Under the pieces are notes generated by a model. The model was not told the origin of the DNA, made no database searches, and saw only the letters and a list, made by a program, of their open reading frames with translations. Both the position numbers and the translations under genes were made by a program. From CAYGZC01 sp964354225 (GTDB taxonomy: Bacteria > Bacteroidota > Ignavibacteria > UBA10030 > SZUA-254), in NCBI GenBank assembly GCA_964354225.1, contig CAYGZC010000069.1, positions 1 through 6,117 on the forward strand: a DNA stretch of 6,117 nt. The letters run 5' to 3'. How positions within the stretch are numbered: position 1 is the stretch's first letter; the number at the start of each line of letters is the position of its first letter. Of the stretch, positions 1-6,117 are shown piece after piece.

Positions 1-3000
1 CTCCCTCGGATCTGATTGTTACAAATATCAACCTCCCTGATACCGCAGAATGCGGTCAGGATGTGACAATAACCTGGACAATAAGCAACCAGGGAATTTA
101 TTCTGCCACTGGCTGGATCAAAGATGCAGTCTACATTTCTAGCGATTTAGTGTGGCAACCCGACGATCCTCTCTTTGGCATGAACTATCGTTATATCGAC
201 CTTGCACCCGGTGCATCAATCACGGTTTCTGCAAGGGCAAATCTTGCAATGCTAATGAGGGCTGATTCCTCAGGAACAATCACTGGAGAGATGCCGGGTG
301 TTGCATTAGGGGATTACCATGCTATCGTCCGGACGGATATCCGCAATAACATTAGGGAGAGCAACGATCTCAACAACTCACTGGTGTCGGTGACAACAAT
401 GAATGTGGATGTGCCGCTCATAGAGGTGGGTGTCCCTGAGTCGGCTGCACTTACCCAAGAACAATTCAGATATTATCGCGTGAACGTTGCATCGGACCTT
501 GATTTGAATGTAAATCTCGCCAGCAACCTCAGTGAGATTTCAAATGAGGTCTATGTTGCATACGACAGGGCTCCGACATTGAACGATTTTGATTATTCTG
601 CAGCATTGCCTTTTACATCTAACCAGCAATTGATTGTACCGACGACAAAAGCAGGTACCTATTACATTCTCATTCTGGGGCGGGGTTTTCCTGCCGGTGT
701 TGATACGGAAAAGGTTTCGATTCTGGCTACTGCTCTTCCGCTCTCGGTTCTGAAGATATCACCAGTGGCTGGGGGATTGGGCGGTCTGGTTAGTTGCCGG
801 CTGGACGGTGCGGGATTCCGAGAAGGGATGATGATATATCTCAGGAATGCTGAGGATTCAATCTATGGAGGGACGGTGCTCAATTACATTAATTCAACCG
901 AGTGCGACATAAGGTGGAATCTTGAGCATGTTCCCCTTGGCAGGTATGATGTGGTTGTGAAAAATCCCGATTCCTCGACTGCCTATTTAGCGGAAGGCTT
1001 TACCGTGGAAGCACTAAGGCGTGAGGGGATCTTGGCAGAACACAACATACCAGAAATATTACCGGGAAGATTCTCCAGGATGCACACGCTCCATCTAGCA
1101 CACACATGGAATATTGATTTGCCATACTTGGTCGTTCAGATCGCGATTCCAAATCCACAGTCGATTGAGGTATACTCCGATCGTCTGAAAGGTTTCAGAG
1201 CAATTGTGCCAGATTCATTGAAGCACTTGGCAAAGAACTATTACACGTCGGGAGACTGGCGATTTGTGCCCCTCATAGCAAGGGATGTACGTGTCGGAGA
1301 GATTGTGCAATTGAATATTGCATTACGAGGCATTCAGTTTGAACATCACTATCTGCCAATACGGATACTTGTGCATGCTATCGATAAAGCTGTTTTTACT
1401 GATGCAATTGAATCACAGATAGATCTTGCGCGTCAACTAGTACTTCAGGATCCATCGAAGTGGGATTCAGTGACGGTCACATTGGCGCATGATTCATATT
1501 CATTCCGGAACAATATGATGCAGTTCTATATATCGAGCGGAATTTTCGATAAAGATCAAGTAAGCACTAAAGATTTTAAATCAATGGCAAAAGAAGACGC
1601 CGTCACTGCAATGCCTGGTATGCCGCCTGGGGGAGGGTTTGGAAAGGTCACATGCGAAATCCTCTGTGGCGAGGTTGTCGCTTGCGCTGTCTCAATATTG
1701 GATTGCACCATAGACCTTGGATTGGGTCCTTTTGGAGGTATAATAGCGATACCGACTTGCATTTACGGAGTCGCTGCTTCGTGTGTTCTTCCGGCGTTTG
1801 GAATTAGCACTGGAGCGGCAGGATGCCTCGGATTGGCGTCGGGGCTTTATTGTACTACCTGCGCTACTGCGTGCCCGTATGTTCTTCAGGTTTGCGATCC
1901 GAATGATATCACAGGACCCAAGGGATATGGAGATGAGAAGTGGATCTCACAAACACTGACGCTCCCCTATACCATACGATACGAGAACGATCCCACGAAA
2001 GCCACTGCACCTGTTAAGACGGTTGTAGTTACTTTACCTCTGGACAGTACTCTCGACGCCAGGACATTCCGCTTGGGGAATTTCGGATTTGGCAGCTTTG
2101 TCTTTACTGTTCCAGAGAACAGGGCTTTCTATTCAAAACGGCTGGATGTACGAGATTCGCTCGGTGTATTTGTGGATGTCAACGCCGGAATAGATTTAGT
2201 TAAGAATGAAGCGTTCTGGATTCTTAAATCGATTGATCCGGCGACGGGCCAAAGCCCTATGGGTCCACTGACGGGTTTTCTCCCGGTTGATGATTCGTTG
2301 ATGCACGGACAGGGATTTTTAAATTATACAGTCAGGCAAAAAGCCACATCCCACACCCTGCAGAAAGTAGAGGCAATAGCTTCCATTGTTTTCGATCTGA
2401 ATGAACCATTGAATACACCGAAAATATTTAATACGATTGACGCAGACAAACCTACGAGCCGCGTACATGCATTAACTCCGACGACAGGCAATACATCTTT
2501 TATAGTAGGATGGTCAGGAGTAGACTCCGTCGGTTCGGGTATTCAGAATTATACGATTTACATTTCGGTGGATGACAGCATATTTACACCATGGCTCACA
2601 GAAGTTGCCGATACCTCTGCGCAATTCACAGGCGTTTTGGGAAACAAGTATGCATTTTACAGCATCGCACGTGACAACGTTGGAAATGTTGAACAATCAA
2701 AGATCTCGGCTGATACTTACACAATCGTTACCGGTGTTAAATCCCCTGAAGAGCTGCCGAAAATATTTGCATTGTATCAGAATTATCCCAATCCCTTCAA
2801 CCCAACTACTACAATCCAGTTTGATATACCTAAAACTTCATTTGTAACTCTGAAGGTGTACAACGTGCTCGGACAAGAAGTTACTACACTTGTGAATGAG
2901 AAACGGGAAGCAGGAAGATATGATGTGCAATTTGATGGTTCAGGATTGCCAAGTGGTGTATTCTTCTATCGATTGGTTGCCAAAGATTATATATCGACGA

Positions 3001-3023
3001 AGAAATTTATTCTAATTAAATAA
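1..3023 (+). CDS. Large multidomain T9SS-secreted surface protein (CARDB, PPC-like, IPT/TIG-like, Cys-rich, FN3-like, type A sorting domain), 5' partial
   Basis: The frame is open from base 3, so the N-terminus and export signal lie outside; about 1006 codons are visible and the stop is TAA at 3021. Domains in order: a CARDB-type beta sandwich (about 3-410), from DLIVTNINLPD to the typical ending ESNDLNNS; a PPC-like beta domain (about 411-740) with FRYYRVNV and AGTYYILILG; an IPT/TIG-like domain (about 744-1013) with ISPVAGG, GAGF and YDVVVKNPDS; an unrecognised stretch (about 1014-1650); a hydrophobic Gly/Cys-rich segment with 11 Cys in 81 residues (1653-1895); a conserved beta region beginning DPNDITGPKGYG and containing LPYTIRYENDP (about 1896-2450); an FN3/Ig-like domain (about 2455-2710) with IQNYTIYIS and ARDNVGNVE; and a T9SS type A sorting domain (2751-3020) with YPNPFNPTTT, KVYNVLGQEV and a FILIK end. 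By family knowledge such proteins cross the outer membrane through T9SS and are released or anchored at the surface. Adhesion or scaffolding is inference, as I see no enzyme motif. GTG at 63 is an internal codon, not the start. Confidence 0.92.
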   Translation, partial: PSDLIVTNINLPDTAECGQDVTITWTISNQGIYSATGWIKDAVYISSDLVWQPDDPLFGMNYRYIDLAPGASITVSARANLAMLMRADSSGTITGEMPGVALGDYHAIVRTDIRNNIRESNDLNNSLVSVTTMNVDVPLIEVGVPESAALTQEQFRYYRVNVASDLDLNVNLASNLSEISNEVYVAYDRAPTLNDFDYSAALPFTSNQQLIVPTTKAGTYYILILGRGFPAGVDTEKVSILATALPLSVLKISPVAGGLGGLVSCRLDGAGFREGMMIYLRNAEDSIYGGTVLNYINSTECDIRWNLEHVPLGRYDVVVKNPDSSTAYLAEGFTVEALRREGILAEHNIPEILPGRFSRMHTLHLAHTWNIDLPYLVVQIAIPNPQSIEVYSDRLKGFRAIVPDSLKHLAKNYYTSGDWRFVPLIARDVRVGEIVQLNIALRGIQFEHHYLPIRILVHAIDKAVFTDAIESQIDLARQLVLQDPSKWDSVTVTLAHDSYSFRNNMMQFYISSGIFDKDQVSTKDFKSMAKEDAVTAMPGMPPGGGFGKVTCEILCGEVVACAVSILDCTIDLGLGPFGGIIAIPTCIYGVAASCVLPAFGISTGAAGCLGLASGLYCTTCATACPYVLQVCDPNDITGPKGYGDEKWISQTLTLPYTIRYENDPTKATAPVKTVVVTLPLDSTLDARTFRLGNFGFGSFVFTVPENRAFYSKRLDVRDSLGVFVDVNAGIDLVKNEAFWILKSIDPATGQSPMGPLTGFLPVDDSLMHGQGFLNYTVRQKATSHTLQKVEAIASIVFDLNEPLNTPKIFNTIDADKPTSRVHALTPTTGNTSFIVGWSGVDSVGSGIQNYTIYISVDDSIFTPWLTEVADTSAQFTGVLGNKYAFYSIARDNVGNVEQSKISADTYTIVTGVKSPEELPKIFALYQNYPNPFNPTTTIQFDIPKTSFVTLKVYNVLGQEVTTLVNEKREAGRYDVQFDGSGLPSGVFFYRLVAKDYISTKKFILIK

Positions 3024-3053
3024 GAATCAGTTTCAACCTGATGTCTGCCCCTG

Positions 3054-3086
3054 AATTGCGACTCACGTTAAACGTGAGTCGCAGTT
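3054..3086. terminator. Near-perfect inverted repeat between convergent genes, candidate bidirectional terminator
   Basis: The arms TGCGACTCACGTT (3057-3069) and AACGTGAGTCGCA (3071-3083) are exact reverse complements around one central A, giving 13 paired positions; a folded RNA would open the centre into a small loop. On the plus strand the stem extends to 3054-3086 through one G-U wobble. It begins 30 bp after the plus-strand stop and ends 2 bp before the minus-strand stop, where a shared terminator is expected. Neither side has a strong U-tract, so classical intrinsic termination is not proven. A dispersed repeat or a protein-binding palindrome is possible instead. Confidence 0.6.
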
Positions 3087-3101
3087 GATCATTGAATGAT
3101 C
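3087..3101. repeat. Second short palindrome over the stop codon of the HEAT-cyclophilin gene
   Basis: GATCATT (3087-3093) and AATGATC (3095-3101) are perfect 7-bp arms around a central G. The palindrome directly abuts the larger hairpin and includes the TGA stop (3089-3091) and last codons of the minus-strand gene. On the plus strand it is followed by TTTATAT, so it could act with the first hairpin in ending plus-strand transcripts. At this size chance occurrence is possible. Confidence 0.35.
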
Positions 3102-5170
3102 TTTATATCGAAGATGTGGTCGTCTAATTGAATTTTATTAACTACATCCATCCCTGATATAACTTTACCGAAGATTGTATAACGTCCATCCAAGTGCGTT
3201 TGTGGTGATTGTGTAATGAAGAACTGAGAGCCCTCGGTGTCTTTACCTGAGCTTGCCATACCGAGCATACCGGTTTCATAGGTGAGCGGTGAAAACTCGG
3301 AGCGAATCGAATATCCCGGTCCACCCCAACCATCTCCCCTTGGATCGCCTCCCTGTACAACAAAGTTCGGCACAATACGATGGAACGAGAGACCACGATA
3401 AAAACCTCTCTGGGTCGCGAGCTTCAAGAAACTCATAACGGTGAACGGAGCGTAGTTTTTATATAGCTCCATCAGAACATCTCCCCGTAATGTTTCCATC
3501 TTTACCCGGATCGTATCTTTGAACGAGCGAAGATACTTAAAATCAAAATCTGTGAAGATCGGCTCAAAATATTTCAAGATATCCGATGAATAATCCCGAC
3601 CTGTAATAGATTTAAGAGCAGATGCCGCAGCAAGCTCTATGGATCGATCCCGCTCTTCTAATTTATCTCGTAGAATAGCGACTGACCTATCATCTCTAAG
3701 CTTACCCAAAGTCGAAATTATCTCCTGCATCGATTCAATATCATCGGGAACCTGCAACCGTGAAAGTGCCTCAAGCAACGGCTCAATAGATATTTTACGC
3801 AGAAAGAGTGAATCACCTAAAATTGAAGCAGCAGTTGTGACAATAGCAACATCATTCACACTAAGCGCTTCGATGCTCGCTCGATATGTCTTCTTAATAA
3901 TTGTTGAATCATCGGAATTCTTTTTACTCAGCTCTTGCAATCCTTCAAGCGCGGCGCGATACAAAACGGATTTATCGTTTCCGATATACTCTTCTAATGT
4001 ATTCAATACCTCGCGTGAACCAGTTAGACCGAGTGCAACGAGTAATTGAGCTTGTAGAAGCGGTTGAGGATAATCTTTTATTATAATGTAAGGGAGAGCA
4101 TCCTTCCCCTTCAACTTTGCAAGAGCTGTTACTGCCTCTGCCTGAAGCTGCCATAGATATTCGTTGTCTTTATTAATGGCAATTTTCTCGAGCAGTGCGA
4201 ATGTTTCTCTCAGAGTTGTACTTGTACCTTCCTTCTTCAATTTTGTATTACCAAACGCCGATAGCGCAGTTATAGCGGTGTTGTTGTTTCCTGTAAGAAA
4301 GAAACGTTTGAATGTGCGAACTATATCATCTTTCCCGTTCAAATCGTAATTGCTTAATGACCGGAGTGCATTCACTCTCACCCTCCAATCACCATCGAAA
4401 TCTGCAAGCTTCTGAAGCGGTTCAAGGCAGATTTTCTCATCTCTCACTTTGCCAAGTAATGCAGCAAGATTCATTCGAACCAACGGATCGTGATGTTTGA
4501 AAAGTTGAACTATCTCATCAAGGTTTGTACGTATTTCGGAATGATTCCCAATACGCTGCAAGGCATACACAACCTGCCAAGGTGTTGATTCCATGGGTTT
4601 GGTGAGTTTCAATAAATATTGAACTGCTTCTCTGCTCACGATTCCACGAATTGCAAATCGTGCGATGCTCATTGCAAGCCCGCGAGGTTTGATATCTCCA
4701 AATCGAAGAATCAAATCGTTTAACGCTTCCTCAGTACCGAATTTACCAATTTCCTCGATGAGTCTACCTTTCAAACTATTACCGCGTTTTCCTCTATCAG
4801 CAAGAAGATCGATTCGTGTCCAGATAAGATCGTGCTGAAGTGCTTGTTTACTTTTACGGGATAAATGTCCCGCTGTCTGCCCAATCGCAAAAGCTGCCCC
4901 ATTATCTGACAGGCGATCAACAAGGAGATTAATCACCGATGTATCTTGGATGTTTGCAAAAGCGAGAATTACTTTTTCCCGAACGATTGGATCATCATCA
5001 GATAATAAACTAACCAACTTGCCATCATAAATAGTGCGGGTATCCTGCATCCTTAGAATAATCTCTAACTTCTCTTCCCTTTTCTTTAAATCAACTTCTG
5101 TAGTTTGTTGACAAAAAAGAGTTTGACAGAAAAGAAAAAGTACCATCAACAGAGTAATATTATTTATCAT
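3089..5170 (-). CDS. Exported HEAT-repeat protein with C-terminal cyclophilin-type peptidyl-prolyl cis-trans isomerase domain
   Basis: The product has 693 residues from the ATG at 5170. That start gives an N-terminal Sec-type signal (hydrophobic core LLMVLFLFCQTLF, cleavage probably near residue 20), so the protein should act in the periplasm or at the envelope. Residues about 45-530 are repeated helical pairs of HEAT type, for example around DPIVREKVILAFANI, DPLVRMNLAALLGKV and DWRVRVNALRSLSN, which form a solenoid for protein binding. Residues about 556-693 are a complete cyclophilin domain: FHRIVPNFVVQGGDPRGDG supplies the catalytic Arg (R598) with F603 and Q606, followed by GSQFFIT and HLDGRYTIFG. 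The human CypA Trp121 and His126 positions are His659 and Tyr664, common in bacterial members. The expected activity is proline isomerisation during folding of exported proteins, with the solenoid perhaps presenting clients (inference). A longer reading frame reaches a TTG at 5227, but that would overlap the upstream gene by 50 bp and bury the signal peptide. The gene lies 7 bp downstream of the TatD-radical SAM gene. Confidence 0.9.
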   Translation of the reverse strand: MINNITLLMVLFLFCQTLFCQQTTEVDLKKREEKLEIILRMQDTRTIYDGKLVSLLSDDDPIVREKVILAFANIQDTSVINLLVDRLSDNGAAFAIGQTAGHLSRKSKQALQHDLIWTRIDLLADRGKRGNSLKGRLIEEIGKFGTEEALNDLILRFGDIKPRGLAMSIARFAIRGIVSREAVQYLLKLTKPMESTPWQVVYALQRIGNHSEIRTNLDEIVQLFKHHDPLVRMNLAALLGKVRDEKICLEPLQKLADFDGDWRVRVNALRSLSNYDLNGKDDIVRTFKRFFLTGNNNTAITALSAFGNTKLKKEGTSTTLRETFALLEKIAINKDNEYLWQLQAEAVTALAKLKGKDALPYIIIKDYPQPLLQAQLLVALGLTGSREVLNTLEEYIGNDKSVLYRAALEGLQELSKKNSDDSTIIKKTYRASIEALSVNDVAIVTTAASILGDSLFLRKISIEPLLEALSRLQVPDDIESMQEIISTLGKLRDDRSVAILRDKLEERDRSIELAAASALKSITGRDYSSDILKYFEPIFTDFDFKYLRSFKDTIRVKMETLRGDVLMELYKNYAPFTVMSFLKLATQRGFYRGLSFHRIVPNFVVQGGDPRGDGWGGPGYSIRSEFSPLTYETGMLGMASSGKDTEGSQFFITQSPQTHLDGRYTIFGKVISGMDVVNKIQLDDHIFDIKIIQ

Positions 5171-5171
5171 A

Positions 5172-5179
5172 CTCCACCT
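5172..5179 (-). promoter_or_regulatory. Ribosome-binding-like sequence overlapping the upstream stop codon
   Basis: Read on the minus strand, TAGGTGGAGT directly precedes the ATG at 5170. The AGGTGGAG part resembles a Shine-Dalgarno sequence and shares its first two bases with the TAG stop of the upstream gene. The spacing of AGGTGG to the ATG is only 3 nt, shorter than usual, so its strength is uncertain. It supports the choice of ATG 5170 over TTG 5227 and suggests translational coupling of the two genes. Confidence 0.5.
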
Positions 5180-6117
5180 AAAATAAAGGCCTGTTTTTGA
5201 ATTTTGCCCCGATTTCCTTCTCAACAAAATTACGCGCTTTTATTTCATCAACTTCATTGATATCAACCATTGTCATAGTTACATCAAATTTGTGGTTCAC
5301 ACATTCCTTTGCAAACTCAACCATTGCCGAGAATAATTTCTTTCCATCAATCCGCATTAACCGACCATATTGTTCAGGATCAGTCGTGTTCAAGCTTATC
5401 GATATCGAATCTACGAGACCAACTAGTTCAGGTACGATATTGCGATGATTTATGATATTTCCGTGACCATCGGTATTGAGACGGACTTTCCCCCCTCGTT
5501 CCTTGACCCACTTAGAAACTTCTTTAATAACATCAAGACGAATCGTCGGCTCACCGAAACCACAGAAAACTATTTCCTCATATTTTTTTGGATCGCCGAT
5601 TGCCCGAATAATTTCATCCACATTGGGTTCTTTGGTTATTCTAAGGTTGTTCCCCTTCACCGTCGCTTCACCTTTACGATCACAGAAAACACAATCAGCA
5701 TTGCATCTGATTGTGATGTTGAGATAAAGTGAATTACGAATTTTGTACGCAATTGTCGGGTCAGGATACTTTCCAATCCCAAATAACTTATGCACACCGA
5801 AACTACTGGCTCTTCCAATATCTTCAAGCGAAAATCCTTGTAGCTCTGCAATCTTTTGCGCTATAAATTTCACAAAAGATGGTTCGTTTCGCTTTCCTCT
5901 GTGAGGTGAAGGAGTTAAATACGGACTATCCGTTTCAAGAAGTATGTGTTCTGCCGAGACGTGCGTGGCTACTTCAATCATGGAGTTTGGTTTATTGGGT
6001 TTATTGCCGTATGTAACAGGTCCGGTTAGAGAAATGTAGAATCCCAGATCAATAAGCTTCCATGCCATCTTAGAATCACCGGGGAAACAATGAAAAACAC
6101 CTTTCGGGGGAGGATAA
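5178..6117 (-). CDS. TatD-family metal-dependent hydrolase fused to a TatD-associated radical SAM domain, 5' partial
   Basis: The frame is open to the window edge; 313 codons are visible and the stop is TAG (5178-5180). The ATG at 6068 is internal, because in-frame upstream codons give the TatD motif GVFHCFPGDSKMAW. The first part (about 5770-6116) is the C-terminal half of a TatD hydrolase. It has the metal-binding His of FHCF (codon 6090-6092), LGFYISLTGPVTY, the catalytic Asp of LLETDSPYLTP (codon 5928-5930) and the SFGVHKLFGI end. The second part (about 5181-5750, roughly 190 residues) is a radical SAM domain: CNADCVFC (5682-5705) is the CxxxCxxC ligand set for the 4Fe-4S cluster, GFGEPT is the SAM-binding GGE-type motif, and RLNTDG and SISISLNTT are typical strands. 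TatD proteins are cytoplasmic Mg-dependent 3'-5' exonuclease/hydrolases. A radical SAM family linked to TatD, fused or adjacent, is known (I recall it as TIGR04038), with no settled substrate. The N-terminal TatD metal ligands (HxH, Glu) lie outside the window. The gene precedes the HEAT-cyclophilin gene by 7 bp, probably in one operon. Confidence 0.9.
   Translation of the reverse strand, partial: YPPPKGVFHCFPGDSKMAWKLIDLGFYISLTGPVTYGNKPNKPNSMIEVATHVSAEHILLETDSPYLTPSPHRGKRNEPSFVKFIAQKIAELQGFSLEDIGRASSFGVHKLFGIGKYPDPTIAYKIRNSLYLNITIRCNADCVFCDRKGEATVKGNNLRITKEPNVDEIIRAIGDPKKYEEIVFCGFGEPTIRLDVIKEVSKWVKERGGKVRLNTDGHGNIINHRNIVPELVGLVDSISISLNTTDPEQYGRLMRIDGKKLFSAMVEFAKECVNHKFDVTMTMVDINEVDEIKARNFVEKEIGAKFKNRPLF

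Noticed and set aside
63..65. GTG as a start codon for the plus-strand gene
   Set aside because: The frame is open to the left edge, and the codons before it (DLIVTNINLPD) complete the CARDB domain, so the gene begins outside the window.
1653..1895. Transmembrane helices in the Cys-rich segment of the surface protein
   Set aside because: The segment is hydrophobic but lies in the middle of a T9SS cargo that must be secreted whole, so a folded disulfide-rich module is more likely than a membrane anchor.
3639..4049. Plus-strand open frame of 136 codons inside the HEAT-cyclophilin gene
   Set aside because: It is antisense to a well-supported gene, Ser/Arg-rich and shows no recognisable domain; it is a shadow frame.
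5108..5170. Lipoprotein signal in the HEAT-cyclophilin protein
   Set aside because: Cysteines occur at residues 15 and 20, but neither is preceded by a canonical lipobox (LFLFC and TLFC); an ordinary Sec signal is preferred, although a relaxed lipobox cannot be excluded.
5225..5227. TTG as the start of the HEAT-cyclophilin gene
   Set aside because: It would overlap the upstream coding region by 50 bp and place a charged 19-residue tail before the signal peptide; the ATG at 5170 has a better context.
5445..5732. Plus-strand open frames of 95 and 83 codons opposite the radical SAM domain
   Set aside because: They lie antisense to the CxxxCxxC and GFGEPT motifs and have no family features of their own.
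6066..6068. ATG as the start of the TatD-radical SAM gene
   Set aside because: In-frame codons upstream encode the conserved TatD motif GVFHCFPGD, so this Met is internal and the gene is truncated by the window edge.
5178..6117. A defence-type reading of the radical SAM domain (viperin-like) with a partner nuclease
   Set aside because: The cluster motif CNADCVFC and the fusion to TatD match the TatD-linked radical SAM family; the viperin signature is not present, and no other defence genes are visible.

Overview
The window holds two long genes on the minus strand and one on the plus strand, almost without intergenic space. The plus-strand gene encodes a very large surface or secreted protein ending in a type IX secretion (T9SS) sorting domain with the motif YPNPFNPTTT. 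This places the DNA in the Bacteroidota/Chlorobiota/Ignavibacteria sphere (or a related FCB candidate phylum such as Kryptonia or KSB1). The species cannot be named from the sequence. Base composition looks moderate and similar across the window, and I see no mobile element, RNA gene or CRISPR array.

Layout. (1) From the left edge to 3023, plus strand: the 3' part of a multidomain T9SS cargo protein. In order it carries a CARDB-type adhesion domain, a PPC-like beta domain, an IPT/TIG-like domain, an unrecognised stretch, a strikingly Cys/Gly-rich hydrophobic segment, a conserved extracellular beta region, an FN3/Ig-like domain and the C-terminal sorting domain. Its N-terminus lies outside the window. 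(2) 3024-3088: a 65-bp gap between convergent genes, containing a near-perfect 27-bp inverted repeat. A second short palindrome directly follows it and covers the stop codon of the minus-strand gene. (3) 3089-5170, minus strand: an exported 693-residue protein made of HEAT-type helical repeats followed by a cyclophilin peptidyl-prolyl isomerase domain. (4) 5178 to the right edge, minus strand: the C-terminal half of a TatD-family metal-dependent hydrolase fused in frame to a radical SAM domain with a CxxxCxxC cluster motif. It runs off the window at its 5' end.

The two minus-strand genes are separated by 7 bp, and a purine-rich ribosome-binding-like sequence overlaps the upstream stop codon, so they are probably co-transcribed and perhaps translationally coupled. 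No shared pathway is evident: the upstream product is predicted cytoplasmic and the downstream one is exported. The T9SS protein is a separate transcription unit converging on this pair. The most notable items are the TatD-radical SAM fusion, whose substrate is unknown, the HEAT-cyclophilin fusion, the Cys-rich insert in the T9SS protein, and the tandem palindromes in the convergent gap.
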